64,000 nt of DNA from Bradyrhizobium sp. 21 (GCF_023073335.1 NZ_JADPJG010000011.1:62001-126000), one strand, 5' to 3'. Numbered from the stretch's first letter, positions 27,282 through 36,106 are shown. Numbers and translations: made by a program. Notes: a model not told the origin generated them from the sequence alone.

Positions 27282-28019
27282 TCAGATCATGGCCATGCCG
27301 CCATTGACGTGGATGGTTTGGCCGGTGACGTAGGCCGCTTCGTTCGAACTCAGGTAGACGGCGGCCGCCGCGATGTCCTCGGGCGTCCCAAGGCGAGCGG
27401 CCGGAACCTTGGTCAGGATCGTCTCGCGCTGCTTGTCATTGAGTGCATCGGTCATCGGCGTCTTGATGAAACCGGGCGCGATACAGTTCGCGGTCACGCC
27501 GCGCTTGGCGTATTCGGCGCCTAACGTCTTGATCATGCCGATCAGGCCCGCCTTGGACGCGGTGTAATTGCCCTGCCCGGGATTGCCGGTGACGCCGACG
27601 ATCGACGTGATGGCGATGATGCGGCCGAAGCGCTTGCGCATCATCAATTTGGTCGCAGCGCGCGCCAGGCGGAAGGTCGAGGTCAAATTGATATTGATGA
27701 CCTCCTCCCAGTCCTCGTCGCGGAGCTGAACGAAGAGATTGTCGCGCGTGATGCCGGCATTGGCGACGAGAATGTCGACCTGACCCAGCGCCGCTTCCGC
27801 AGCGGGCACCAGCGCCTCGACCTCATCGGCCTTGGAGAGATTGCAGGGCAGCACGTGCGTGCGCTCGCCAAGCTTGCCGGCAAGCTCATCCAGCACGTCC
27901 TTGCGCGTTCCTGATATCGCGACTGTGGCGCCCTGCGCGTGCAGCGCCAGCGCGATCGCGCCGCCGATGCCGCCGGTCGCGCCGGTGACGAGCGCCTTTT
28001 TGCCAGTCAGATCGAACAT
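27282..28019 (-). CDS. fabG: 3-oxoacyl-ACP reductase
   Basis: A 245-residue short-chain dehydrogenase that reduces 3-oxoacyl-ACP with NADPH. Cofactor loop TGATGGIGGAI, catalytic Ser139, Tyr152 and Lys156 (SIVGVTGNPGQGNYTASK). The ATG at 28019 follows GAGGAG and is chosen over a much longer in-frame start that would run back through fabD. It starts 14 bp after fabD ends. Confidence 0.97.
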   Translation of the reverse strand: MFDLTGKKALVTGATGGIGGAIALALHAQGATVAISGTRKDVLDELAGKLGERTHVLPCNLSKADEVEALVPAAEAALGQVDILVANAGITRDNLFVQLRDEDWEEVININLTSTFRLARAATKLMMRKRFGRIIAITSIVGVTGNPGQGNYTASKAGLIGMIKTLGAEYAKRGVTANCIAPGFIKTPMTDALNDKQRETILTKVPAARLGTPEDIAAAAVYLSSNEAAYVTGQTIHVNGGMAMI

Positions 28020-28033
28020 TGATAAAAACTCCT

Positions 28034-28993
28034 CTAGCCCTGCTTCGCAGCGGCCAATGCATCCTTGGCGACGGCAATGTCGTTCGGACCGCCGACCGCA
28101 ATGCCGACGGCGCCATCCGCAATGCGCTTGACGAGGCCAGTCAGCACCTTGCCGGCGCCGATCTCGAAGAAACGGGTGACACCCTGCCCTGCCATGTAGG
28201 CAACCGACTCGCGCCAGCGCACGGTGCCGGTGACCTGCTCGACGAGGCGGCGGCGAATTTCGTCGGGATCGCTGATCGCGCTCGCCAGCACGTTCGACAC
28301 CAGCGGCGTTGCCGGCGCCTTGATCGTGACCTTGGCCAGCGCCTCCGCCATCGCGTCCGCGGCCGGCTGCATCAGCTTGCAATGGAACGGCGCCGACACG
28401 GGCAGAAGCATCGCGCGCTTGGCGCCCTTGGTCTTGGCGATCTCGACGGCGCGATCAACCGCCGCCTTGTCGCCGGAAACCACCACCTGCCCGCCGCCAT
28501 TGTCGTTGGCAGCCTGGCAGACCTGGCCCTGCGCCGCCTCGCCGGCGACCTGCATGGCCGTCTCGTAGTCGAGGCCAAGCAGCGCGGCCATCGCGCCGGC
28601 GCCAACTGGCACGGCCTTTTGCATTGCGAGACCGCGGGTGCGAAGCAGCCGTGCGGTGTCGGAAATCGTCAGGCTGCCGGCCGCAGCCAGCGCCGAATAT
28701 TCACCGAGCGAGTGGCCGGCGACAAAGGCCGCGTCCCGCCCCACGGAAAATCCGGCTTCCGCCTCGAGCACGCGCAGGGTGGCGACAGACACAGCCATCA
28801 GGGCGGGCTGGGCGTTCTGGGTGAGCTGGAGGGTTTCTGCCGGACCATCCCAGATGATCGACGTCAGCTTCTCCCCCAGCGCGGCATCGACCTCGTCGAA
28901 CACGGCGCGCGCCACCGGAAAGGCATCGGCCAAGGCCTTGCTCATACCGACCGCCTGGGAACCCTGCCCCGGAAATGTGAATGCTGCCGTCAT
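28034..28993 (-). CDS. fabD: Malonyl-CoA:ACP transacylase
   Basis: A 319-residue enzyme that loads malonyl groups on ACP. FTFPGQGSQ at the start, catalytic Ser95 in GHSLGEYSAL, and the conserved His in SAPFHCKLM. First gene of the fabD-fabG-acpP-fabF run. Confidence 0.97.
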   Translation of the reverse strand: MTAAFTFPGQGSQAVGMSKALADAFPVARAVFDEVDAALGEKLTSIIWDGPAETLQLTQNAQPALMAVSVATLRVLEAEAGFSVGRDAAFVAGHSLGEYSALAAAGSLTISDTARLLRTRGLAMQKAVPVGAGAMAALLGLDYETAMQVAGEAAQGQVCQAANDNGGGQVVVSGDKAAVDRAVEIAKTKGAKRAMLLPVSAPFHCKLMQPAADAMAEALAKVTIKAPATPLVSNVLASAISDPDEIRRRLVEQVTGTVRWRESVAYMAGQGVTRFFEIGAGKVLTGLVKRIADGAVGIAVGGPNDIAVAKDALAAAKQG

Positions 28994-29091
28994 CGGCGCT
29001 CCCTGGATCGCTCGAGCAGTTGTCTTGAGAACCCGGCAGCCGACTACGTCCGGCCCGAGCCTTGGTTCCCGATCGTGCTCCGAAGGGGGCC

Positions 29092-29120
29092 GTAGACACT
29101 GTCCAGGGCCGGAATGTCAA
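29092..29120 (-). promoter_or_regulatory. Candidate fabD promoter
   Basis: On the minus strand a perfect TTGACA (29120-29115, preceded by C) is followed after 17 bp by GTCTAC (29097-29092). It lies about 100 bp upstream of the fabD ATG. The -35 is strong, the -10 only fair. Confidence 0.4.
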
Positions 29121-29166
29121 GCCAGGATGGCAGCTTCAACCGGCATTCAACGCAAGATGCGGCTCG

Positions 29167-30192
29167 CTAGAATCCGCCGGCCGTCTGGTTGGCGTCAACC
29201 TCCGACCCCGCCTGCGCGCGGCGCGCGCTGTTCACCAATTGACCCGGCCGGTCATCGCGGCTCGGCTTCGCGGTCGCAAGCCGCAGCACCGCGGCGTAAC
29301 CCGGTTGCACCTCCATGCGGCTCGCGTGCCGGCTCTCGCTCAGCAGGCGATGAACCTTCGGCAGATTGTAGCAGGGCACGTAGAACAGGAGATGATGTTC
29401 GAGGTGATAGTTCACATAGTACGGCGCGATGAACAGGCGCTCGAAAACATTGGCATGCGTGGTGCGGGTGTTGCGCAAGGGATCGCTGCTGTCGGGCACG
29501 ACGGCGTGCTCGGCGATGTTGCGGATGCGGGTGATGACCATCATCCAGGTGAGCAGCGGCACCAGCCATAGCAGCGGATAGGCCCACCACACGCCCGCCG
29601 CCGCGAGGCCAGCGAACATCGCGGTGTTGACCAGACATTGCGGGCCGAGCTTCTCCCAAAAATGCGCGGCGCGCTGGCGCCATGACAAATCCTTCGGCCC
29701 AAGCGCATTGAACAACTGCGCCTTGCGCTGCTGGTAGCCGGTCTGTCCGGTGATGTCGCGGATGAACTTGCGGCGATAGCTCAGCCTCGTGATCGGAAAC
29801 GGCGCCGACAGCACGAGATCGGGATCATCCTCCTGCTGGGTGCGCGCATGATGCTGAAGGTGATAGCGCCGGTAGCTGCGCGTCTCCGCGAAGAGTGGAT
29901 AGGCACAGAACCACTGGCTCAGGGTCAGATTGGTCTTCTCGTCGGCGGACAGGCAGCCATGTGCACCGTCATGCATGAGGATCGCGAGCCCAAGCTGGCG
30001 CGAGCCGATGATGGCGACGGCGAGAATATAGGCAATCGGATTGGGCCACCACGCGACCAAGGCGATTGCGGCCACGATGAGCGCCCAGGCGTGCGCGATC
30101 AGCGCGACGCCTTTCCACGTCACGCGTTGGCGCACACCGGCGAGTTGATCGTCGGTCAGGAAATCGCGGGCACGCATGCGAAGCGCGGTCAT
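29167..30192 (-). CDS. Membrane fatty-acid desaturase
   Basis: A 341-residue di-iron membrane protein of the desaturase/hydroxylase superfamily. The three histidine boxes are HDGAHG (74-79), HLQHHA (111-116) and HLEHH near residue 260; hydrophobic segments flank them. The exact substrate and bond cannot be told. It follows a TetR gene by 3 bp on the same strand, so it is the probable regulated target, parallel to the DesT-desaturase pairs of Pseudomonas. Confidence 0.88.
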   Translation of the reverse strand: MTALRMRARDFLTDDQLAGVRQRVTWKGVALIAHAWALIVAAIALVAWWPNPIAYILAVAIIGSRQLGLAILMHDGAHGCLSADEKTNLTLSQWFCAYPLFAETRSYRRYHLQHHARTQQEDDPDLVLSAPFPITRLSYRRKFIRDITGQTGYQQRKAQLFNALGPKDLSWRQRAAHFWEKLGPQCLVNTAMFAGLAAAGVWWAYPLLWLVPLLTWMMVITRIRNIAEHAVVPDSSDPLRNTRTTHANVFERLFIAPYYVNYHLEHHLLFYVPCYNLPKVHRLLSESRHASRMEVQPGYAAVLRLATAKPSRDDRPGQLVNSARRAQAGSEVDANQTAGGF

Positions 30193-30195
30193 GGC

Positions 30196-30900
30196 CTAAC
30201 CCTCCTCATTCGAATCGTTTGATGGGTCGCGCCCGTCGACGAGACGCAGCCGCGCCGTGTCGCCAACGGATTTCGCCTGTTCGCCCAGCACGCGCAGCAT
30301 CTCGGCGCACAGCGCCTCGGGCGAACGGCCCATGGCGTAACCTTCCAGGATGACGCCGATGGCGACGGCCCAGAACCGCCGCGAGCTTTCGTCGGGCGCA
30401 CGCAGGGAGCGCCAGCCGTGCCGCGCGACCTGACTTGCATAGGCCCGCGCACCTTCACTGTGCAGACGCTCGATCGTGCGCTCGACCAGCGGCGCGAGAT
30501 CCTGGCGCCGCCGCGTCAGCGTCAGCGCCTCGGCGAAGAAGGCCACCGAATCGCTCGCCGTCACGGTCCCGGCCAGCGCGTGGGTGTAATCCCCAGGCGT
30601 GCGCGCCGTCAGGGCCGCCTGCTCCGTCGCGCGCGCCAAATACAGGAGCTCGCGGCAGGCGCATTCGACGAACAGCGCCTCCTTGGTGCGGAAGTAATAG
30701 GTGATCTGGCTCGGAAACGCGTCCGCGGCGGCCGCAATGTCGGTGATCGCGGTGCCGGACAGCCCGCGCTCCCGGAACAAGGGGCTCGCGGCATCCAGCA
30801 GCAGCGAGCGCATTTTGCGGCCGGCCGAGCGGGTCGCACGGGCAGCGTGCTTGGGGTCGCTGGCCGCCTCGAGCGGCTCCTGGGCCGACTTTTCTGCCAT
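30196..30900 (-). CDS. TetR-family regulator
   Basis: A 234-residue repressor-type protein. The helix-turn-helix spans about residues 45-75 (GLSGTAITDIAAAADAFPSQITYYFRTKEALF). The C-terminal ligand domain is of the YbiH/CecR kind (FWAVAIGVILEGYAMGRSPE). It forms an operon with the desaturase and has a strong palindrome 14-50 bp before its start, suggesting autoregulation and control of membrane unsaturation, inferred from context. Confidence 0.88.
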   Translation of the reverse strand: MAEKSAQEPLEAASDPKHAARATRSAGRKMRSLLLDAASPLFRERGLSGTAITDIAAAADAFPSQITYYFRTKEALFVECACRELLYLARATEQAALTARTPGDYTHALAGTVTASDSVAFFAEALTLTRRRQDLAPLVERTIERLHSEGARAYASQVARHGWRSLRAPDESSRRFWAVAIGVILEGYAMGRSPEALCAEMLRVLGEQAKSVGDTARLRLVDGRDPSNDSNEEG

Positions 30901-30913
30901 TGGGATCGCTCCG

Positions 30914-30950
30914 TTGATTTATTTGTATGACATACAAACAAATAAATCAA
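30914..30950. promoter_or_regulatory. Palindromic operator upstream of tetR-desaturase
   Basis: A very AT-rich inverted repeat in GC-rich surroundings. The core TTTGTATG-A-CATACAAA (30922-30938) is a perfect 8-1-8 palindrome, and outer arms TTGATTTATTTG (30914-30925) and CAAATAAATCAA (30939-30950) are also exact complements. Ideal size and position for a TetR dimer or pair of dimers. Confidence 0.65.
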
Positions 30951-31023
30951 GCCGGTAAGGTATCCGGCGTGGGTCGGGCCTCCCGCATCAGGACCATCCG
31001 GGTCGAAAACGCGGCCCGCAACC

Positions 31024-31051
31024 TTGCAAAGGCGGCCAAAATCCGTATAAG
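31024..31051 (+). promoter_or_regulatory. Candidate rpsF operon promoter
   Basis: TTGCAA (31024-31029), 16 bp, TATAAG (31046-31051). It would give a leader of about 185 nt before the rpsF ATG, enough for autogenous control by S6:S18, although no specific leader fold was established. Confidence 0.4.
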
Positions 31052-31242
31052 GCGCGCATCCGCAGACCCCGGCCGGGAGCTGAACGGACGGTCTCAGCAA
31101 ATCATTCGTGATTTTGATGTGGCAGGGCCAGTCGGCCCGTCGTCCCGTGTTTCCGCCTTCTGAGCTTAATCCCAGAGTCCTTTCCCAAGGCCTCTTAAGG
31201 GCTTGACGCCGGGCGATGCGCCAACATGAGGAAAGGACTTCC

Positions 31243-31761
31243 ATGGCTCTCTATGAGCATGTTTTTCTCGCGCGCCAAGACGCGAGCACGCAGCAGGTCG
31301 AAGAGCTGACTGCGCAGATGACCGGCATCGTCGAGGGTCTCGGCGGCAAGGTCACCAAGACCGAGAATTGGGGCGTACGCTCCCTCACCTACCGCATGAA
31401 CAAGAACCGCAAGGCGCATTTCGTGCTGCTCAACATCGACGCGCCGTCCGCGGCGATCGCCGAGATCGAACGCCAGGAGCGCATCAGCGAGGACGTGATC
31501 CGCTACATCAGCGTCCGCGTCGAGGAACTCGAGGAAGGCCCGTCGGCGATGATGCGCAAGGCCGACCGTGACCGCGAGCGTGACGACCGTGGCGGCGGCT
31601 TCCGTGGCGATCGCGAAGGCGGTGGCTTCCGTGGCGACCGCGAGGGCGGCTTCCGTGGTGGCGATCGCGACGGTGGTGGCTTCCGCGGTGATCGCGGCCC
31701 GCGCCGTCCGCGCGAAGACGCTGAAACCACTGCCACCACCACCACGACGGACGGGGAGTAA
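31243..31761 (+). CDS. rpsF: 30S ribosomal protein S6
   Basis: A 172-residue S6 protein; the globular part ([22 protein letters not shown]..., with [23 protein letters not shown]) ends near residue 100. The remainder is an extension of [12 protein letters not shown] repeats, rich in glycine, arginine and aspartate, ending in a run of threonines. The extension is long compared with about 95-135 residues in most bacteria. ATG 31243 follows GAGGAAAGGA. Five bases separate it from rpsR. Confidence 0.95.
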   Translation: MALYEHVFLARQDASTQQVEELTAQMTGIVEGLGGKVTKTENWGVRSLTYRMNKNRKAHFVLLNIDAPSAAIAEIERQERISEDVIRYISVRVEELEEGPSAMMRKADRDRERDDRGGGFRGDREGGGFRGDREGGFRGGDRDGGGFRGDRGPRRPREDAETTATTTTTDGE

Positions 31762-31766
31762 CAACA

Positions 31767-32006
31767 ATGGCTGAAGCTGGTGCACGCCGTCCGTTTTTTC
31801 GTCGTCGCAAGAGCTGCCCGTTCACGGGCGCGAATGCTCCGAAGATCGACTACAAGGACTCCAAGCTGTTGATGCGTTACGTCTCCGAGCGCGGCAAGAT
31901 CGTGCCGAGCCGCATCACCGCGGTGTCCGCGAAGAAGCAGCGTGAGCTCGCCCGCGCCATCAAGCGCGCGCGCTTCCTGGGCCTGCTGCCCTACGTCATT
32001 CGCTAA
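31767..32006 (+). CDS. rpsR: 30S ribosomal protein S18
   Basis: A 79-residue basic protein, partner of S6 on the platform of the small subunit. [13 protein letters not shown] and [40 protein letters not shown] are the family pattern (key residues only). Rps order rpsF-rpsR-(DUF2232)-rplI is standard in alphaproteobacteria. Confidence 0.97.
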   Translation: MAEAGARRPFFRRRKSCPFTGANAPKIDYKDSKLLMRYVSERGKIVPSRITAVSAKKQRELARAIKRARFLGLLPYVIR

Positions 32007-32048
32007 GACGAACTCGGCCGACGGCGACATCGCCGCCGGCCGCATTCT

Positions 32049-32071
32049 AAAGCGCGATATCATCGCGCTTT
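32049..32071 (+). terminator. Hairpin after rpsR
   Basis: Perfect 10-bp stem AAAGCGCGAT / ATCGCGCTTT with a 3-nt loop (ATC). The stem itself ends in TTT and is followed by AGG, so it could attenuate or process the transcript between rpsR and the next gene rather than end it fully. A second GC stem (CGGCG-ACAT-CGCCG) lies just before it. Confidence 0.45.
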
Positions 32072-32083
32072 AGGTTATCGTTT

Positions 32084-32132
32084 GAGCATGATCTTTTCGG
32101 AAAACCGCTGCACACTTTTCCGGATCATGCTT
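32084..32132 (+). repeat. 49-bp palindromic intergenic repeat, copy 2
   Basis: GAGCATGATCTTTTCGGAAA to TTTTCCGGATCATGCTT; same element as at 14615-14663 (other strand) and 56331-56379. Lies in the rpsR-DUF2232 spacer. Confidence 0.8.
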
Positions 32133-32216
32133 GAGTTTCATAAGGCTTCCGGGTCGTCCGGTCGCCGATGGTTGGGGCGAGATGCCTCTAACCGCTCGAA
32201 GGGAGCGGGACAGCTG

Positions 32217-33200
32217 ATGATGACCTTTGGACTGATAGCCCTCATCGCCGGCGCCGCCTCGGCGCTGATGTTCGCCTCGATCGTCTCGGGCGCGCTGATC
32301 TCGCTCGTCCTGTTCTATCTCGCACCGCTGCCGCTGATGGTCGCCTCGATCGGCTGGGGGCCGCTTTGCGCGAGCCTTGGCGGCATCGCCGCAGCGCTTG
32401 GCCTCGGCGCGCTGTTCGGCCTGCCCTATTGCATCGCCTTCGCCGTTACCGTCGCACTGCCGGCCTGGTGGCTCGGCCATCTCGTCCTGCTCAGCCGGCA
32501 AGTGGGACCGGCCGCGCCGGAAGCCGCCACCGAGCCACCGGCCGCGCTTGATCTCGAATGGTATCCGGTCGGCCGCATCCTGCTGTGGATCGCGGGATTC
32601 GCCACGCTGACCACGATCGCCGCCCTGCTCACGCTCGGCACCGACGCCGAGACCATCACCGGTGCGCTGCGCCGTGGCTTGATGCGCCTCCTCCGCGCCG
32701 CCGACCCGCAGACATCAGGCGAGACCGACCAATTCATCGACGCACTGGTGCGGATCGCGCCGGCCGCCGCCACCATCGTCGCGATGATGACGCTGACCCT
32801 CAACCTCTGGCTCAGCGCCAAGGTGACGGCGACGTCGGGCCGGCTACGGCGCCCCTGGCCGGACATGATGACGGCGGAGCTGCCGCCGATGACGCTCGTG
32901 GCGCTCTGCATCGCGCTCGCCTTCAGCTTCACCGGCGGACTGCTTGCGATCGTCGCGCAGATCACCACGGCGGCGCTGATGATGGGATATGCGCTGGCCG
33001 GCTTTGCTGTGCTGCATACGCTGACGCTGGCGCTGAAGAGCCGCACCTTCTGGCTCGGCTCGACCTACGCCGTCGTGGTCGTGTTCGGGTGGCCCGTCGT
33101 CGCGATGGTGATCCTCGGCCTCGCGGATGCCGTGTTCGGGCTGCGCGAACGCTTCCTGCGCAGCCGCCAACCACCGCCACTGCCGACGCCGACCTCTTAA
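32217..33200 (+). CDS. DUF2232 multi-pass membrane protein
   Basis: A 327-residue inner-membrane protein with about eight helices, beginning [21 protein letters not shown]. It matches the DUF2232/YybS-like family that sits between rpsR and rplI in many alphaproteobacteria; the function is unknown. Start at ATG 32217 after GGGAGC; in-frame sequence farther upstream comes from the repeat and is not coding. Confidence 0.85.
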   Translation: MMTFGLIALIAGAASALMFASIVSGALISLVLFYLAPLPLMVASIGWGPLCASLGGIAAALGLGALFGLPYCIAFAVTVALPAWWLGHLVLLSRQVGPAAPEAATEPPAALDLEWYPVGRILLWIAGFATLTTIAALLTLGTDAETITGALRRGLMRLLRAADPQTSGETDQFIDALVRIAPAAATIVAMMTLTLNLWLSAKVTATSGRLRRPWPDMMTAELPPMTLVALCIALAFSFTGGLLAIVAQITTAALMMGYALAGFAVLHTLTLALKSRTFWLGSTYAVVVVFGWPVVAMVILGLADAVFGLRERFLRSRQPPPLPTPTS

Positions 33201-33249
33201 GTCCAACCCCGAAGATCCAACTCACTCAACACTTCATAGGAGAACGAAT

Positions 33250-33855
33250 ATGGAAGTCATTTTGCTGGAACGCGTCAACAAGCTCGGTCATATGGGCGAA
33301 GTCGTGAAGGTTCGCGACGGCTATGCCCGCAACTTCCTGCTCAAGCGCGGCAAGGCGCTGCGCGCCACCGCCGACAACCGCGCCAGGTACGACGGCATGA
33401 AGGCCGATCTCGAGGCCCGCAACCTCGAGAGCAAGGGCGAGGCCTCCAAGGTTGCCGAGAAGATCCAGGGCAAGAACATCATCGTGATCCGTCAGGCATC
33501 GGAAGCCGGCCAGCTGTTCGGCTCGGTCAACGTGCGCGACATCGTCGTGGCGTTCGAAGCCGACGGCGTTTCGCTGTCCCGCCCGCAGGTGCAGCTCGAC
33601 GCGCCGATCAAGACCATCGGCAAGCACACCATCACCGTTGCCATCCACCCCGAGGTCGAGATCGATATCTCCGTCACGGTTGCGCGCAGCCAGGACGAGG
33701 CCGAGCGCATCAACCGCGGCGAAGACATCTCGACCCGCAACGAAGACCGGGATGCTGCCGCCGAAGCGATTGCCGCCGCCGGCGAGTTCTTCGATCCGGA
33801 AGCCCAGCAGGACGACGCCGAGCCGGCGCCGGCTGCGGAAGAGACCGAGAAGTAA
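33250..33855 (+). CDS. rplI: 50S ribosomal protein L9
   Basis: A 201-residue L9: N-terminal rRNA-binding domain [31 protein letters not shown] (family start), long connecting helix, C-terminal domain ([20 protein letters not shown]), plus an acidic tail of ~40 residues ([18 protein letters not shown]) not found in E. coli L9. AGGAGAAC lies upstream of ATG 33250. Confidence 0.97.
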   Translation: MEVILLERVNKLGHMGEVVKVRDGYARNFLLKRGKALRATADNRARYDGMKADLEARNLESKGEASKVAEKIQGKNIIVIRQASEAGQLFGSVNVRDIVVAFEADGVSLSRPQVQLDAPIKTIGKHTITVAIHPEVEIDISVTVARSQDEAERINRGEDISTRNEDRDAAAEAIAAAGEFFDPEAQQDDAEPAPAAEETEK

Positions 33856-33880
33856 GCCTCGCGTTCGCGCACGCTGCGAA

Positions 33881-33910
33881 GCCCGGCCGCCTCAGGCGGC
33901 CGGGCTTTTC
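33881..33910 (+). terminator. Rho-independent terminator after rplI
   Basis: Perfect 11-bp stem GCCCGGCCGCC-TCA-GGCGGCCGGGC, followed by TTTTC. It overlaps the last codons of the convergent thioesterase gene and, being symmetric with AA before it, may serve both directions. Confidence 0.85.
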
Positions 33911-34359
33911 GTTTCGGCGATGACGTCCTCGCCCAGCATCGCGATCGAGGCCAGCGCCGTTGCGGTATGCTTCTCGACGCCGTCGCTGACGCAGAACACG
34001 TCGGCTGCGACCACGGAGACCTGACGCCCCGGCTTGATCACCCTCGCCCGGCAAATCAGCTTCTCGCCGACCGCGGGCGACAACAAATTGAGCTTGTACT
34101 CCGCCGTCAGCGCCGGCTGGCCGCGCGAGGTCGCGGCTGCGATCGTCGTGGCGTTGTCGACCAGGAAGGCGGTGACGCCGCCATGGAAGAAGCCGTGCTG
34201 TTGCAAAAGCTCCGGCCGACGTTCCACCGCGAGCGTGCAGGTGCCGCGCGACAGTTCCGAAAGTTCGGCGCCAACCAGATTCATAAAACCCTGCCGACCG
34301 ACATTGGCGTGGATGCGCTCGGCGACGGCTGCGAATTCGGGATCTGCTTTGCTTTGCAT
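33892..34359 (-). CDS. PaaI-type hotdog thioesterase
   Basis: A 155-residue hotdog-fold enzyme likely to hydrolyse acyl- or aryl-CoA thioesters. The catalytic segment HGFFHGGVTAFLVDNA carries the HGG motif and the downstream Asp. AAGGAG is 6 bp before ATG 34359, so a GTG just upstream is rejected. It starts 9 bp after the TetR gene ends; the pair form an operon. Confidence 0.88.
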   Translation of the reverse strand: MQSKADPEFAAVAERIHANVGRQGFMNLVGAELSELSRGTCTLAVERRPELLQQHGFFHGGVTAFLVDNATTIAAATSRGQPALTAEYKLNLLSPAVGEKLICRARVIKPGRQVSVVAADVFCVSDGVEKHTATALASIAMLGEDVIAETKSPAA

Positions 34360-34368
34360 GGCCACTCC

Positions 34369-34965
34369 TTATTGCTTGTTGACGCGGTCGGGGGGCCGCA
34401 GCGCACGGTTGGCGCAAGCGATCAACGTGTCGGCATCGGTGCGCGGATCGGCGCGGTCGCGTCCCGAGAGGAAGGCGCGGCAGAAAATCTGCGCGGGCCC
34501 GATGAGCTGGCTGACCAACATCACCGGCGTCATCGGCAAGAGCTCGCCACGCGCGACCAGCGGCGCGCGCCAGCGCTCGATGCCCTCGGCAAGGCGCGCG
34601 TTCTGCGCACGCTGGGCATCGCGCACGTCCTCGCCCCATTCGCTGCGCGAGATTTCGAACAGATAGCGCGCCTCGCGGCGGCTGGTCACGACCCAGTCGA
34701 GATGGGCCCGGATCAGGCGCTCGATGCCCTCGCCGGCATCGGGGACGGGATCGAGCGCGGCCAGCATCGCGGCGTGATAGTGCCTGAGCACTTCCAGGAA
34801 CAGCGCACCCGCCAGCTCCTTCTTCGAGCCGAAGACGTGGAAGAAGCTGCCATTGGAGGCGCGCGCCCGGGCGCGGATCGCGGCCACCGTGGCGGCTTCG
34901 AAGCCGACGCGGTCGAACACGAAAAGCCCCGCCGCCAACAAATCCTCGCGCATGCTCGCGGTCAC
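34369..34965 (-). CDS. TetR-family regulator
   Basis: A 198-residue regulator with helix-turn-helix GFEAATVAAIRARARASNGSFFHVFGSKKELAGALF around residues 20-55. The start is GTG at 34965, supported by AGGAGGG seven bases upstream. Overlapping palindromes lie 20-40 bp upstream. It most likely controls its own operon with the thioesterase. Confidence 0.88.
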   Translation of the reverse strand: MTASMREDLLAAGLFVFDRVGFEAATVAAIRARARASNGSFFHVFGSKKELAGALFLEVLRHYHAAMLAALDPVPDAGEGIERLIRAHLDWVVTSRREARYLFEISRSEWGEDVRDAQRAQNARLAEGIERWRAPLVARGELLPMTPVMLVSQLIGPAQIFCRAFLSGRDRADPRTDADTLIACANRALRPPDRVNKQ

Positions 34966-34985
34966 GGACGCCCTCCTAGAGGTGC

Positions 34986-35004
34986 ACTCTAGAGTAATAC
35001 TCTA
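34986..35004. promoter_or_regulatory. Overlapping palindromes, TetR operator
   Basis: ACTCTAGAGT (34986-34995) is a perfect 10-bp palindrome, and TAGAGTA-A-TACTCTA (34990-35004) is a perfect 7-1-7 palindrome that shares half of it. Three ACTCT/AGAGT half-sites in 19 bp, just upstream of the TetR start codon. Confidence 0.6.
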
Positions 35005-35071
35005 ATCGCGGTCAAGACGAAGGCCGCGGATGGATGCGGCCTTCGCAAGTCGAGCGGAAGATGGGGGATTC

Positions 35072-36106
35072 TTATCGTGAAATCGGCGGGGCCGGCGGAC
35101 CGGACGATTCGGCTGGCGCCGTGGCGGTCGCGGGCGGCGCCGGCTCCGGCGATTTCGCTACCGGTTCGGAGCTGGCGGCCGGCTTGGGAGCAACCTCCTC
35201 GGCCGGCTTGGGCGCAGCCGGCTCGGCGGGCTTCGCGGCGGCCGGTGCAGCCGGCGTCACCTGCGGCACCGGATCGGGCCGCAGCGCCGGAGCATCGCTG
35301 CCGCGCGGTTCGACCTTGGCGCTCTCCGGCTTGGCCTCGGCGGGCTTCTCGGACGGTTTGCTGCTTTCGGACTTGCTGGCTTCAGGTTTGGTCTCGCCGG
35401 AGTCCACCTTCGCAGTCTCGGGCTTAGACTCGGGCTTGGGCTCGGGCTTCGGCTCACCCTTCTTGTCGCCTGCCGCCGGCGCCGCGGCGTCGTCCTTCGG
35501 CGCCTCTTCGCTCTCCGGCTTGCCACGCTTGCCGAGACGCTTGGCCTTGCGCCCTTCGGGTGCGGCCTGGCCTTCGGGCTTCGCGCCTTCCTTCGTTCCT
35601 TCTTCGGCCGGCCGCGCCATACGCTTCTGACGCGCGCCCTCGGCTGCGGGAGCGGCCCCCTCGCCGTCAGGCCTGGCGGACTCCTGGGAACGTTGCCGGC
35701 GACCCTGACGTTCAGGTGACCGCGCGGGATTGGTATTGGCTTCCTTGTCCTTGTCCTTGTCCTTGTCCTTGGCGCCGTCCTTCTTGTCCTTGCCGTCCTT
35801 GGCCTGGTAGCGGGTGTCGGCGGCGCCGTTGGAGACGAGATAGGAAGCGAGCACGCCCGCCATGTCGGGGCTGGTCGTGTAATGCTGACGCAGGAAGCCC
35901 GGCAGCGAGCCCGGCGCCACGGTCTTCAACAGGCCGCGCGGGCTCTTGTGGCAGGCATTGCAGGTCTGCGTGAAAAGCTGGGATGGGGCCTTGCCGGCCT
36001 CGAGGTTCGTCGCCTGCGCAAGAACGGCATCGGTCGCGCCGAAGCCGATCAGAAACAACACCGTCGCGAGGCTGAGCGCTCGGCTCGACATTCCCATCAT
36101 CTCCAT
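35072..36106 (-). CDS. Exported cytochrome c-like protein with long low-complexity tail
   Basis: A 344-residue protein. Signal peptide ends VLAQ near residue 31; one heme-attachment motif CNACH at 49-53; a small c-type fold with Met ligand probably in DMAGVLASYL to about residue 95. The other 250 residues are a highly charged, proline/alanine/lysine/glutamate-rich tail with KD repeats, PKPEPKPESKPE and APKPAEE runs, which should be disordered. A start at 36091 (MSSRAL) has a better-placed GGAG than the first ATG. Role unknown; the tail might span the periplasm or bind murein. Confidence 0.7.
   Translation of the reverse strand: MEMMGMSSRALSLATVLFLIGFGATDAVLAQATNLEAGKAPSQLFTQTCNACHKSPRGLLKTVAPGSLPGFLRQHYTTSPDMAGVLASYLVSNGAADTRYQAKDGKDKKDGAKDKDKDKDKEANTNPARSPERQGRRQRSQESARPDGEGAAPAAEGARQKRMARPAEEGTKEGAKPEGQAAPEGRKAKRLGKRGKPESEEAPKDDAAAPAAGDKKGEPKPEPKPESKPETAKVDSGETKPEASKSESSKPSEKPAEAKPESAKVEPRGSDAPALRPDPVPQVTPAAPAAAKPAEPAAPKPAEEVAPKPAASSEPVAKSPEPAPPATATAPAESSGPPAPPISR
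35743..35771 (-). repeat. Hexanucleotide tandem repeat inside the cytochrome-like gene
   Basis: CCTTGT is repeated almost five times, encoding KDKDKDKDKDK on the minus strand. Being a 6-bp unit it can change length without a frameshift. Confidence 0.85.

Noticed and set aside
31596..31705. Tandem DNA repeat in rpsF as a CRISPR-like array
   Set aside because: Units are coding, irregular in length and without spacers; they encode the FRGDREGG tail of S6.
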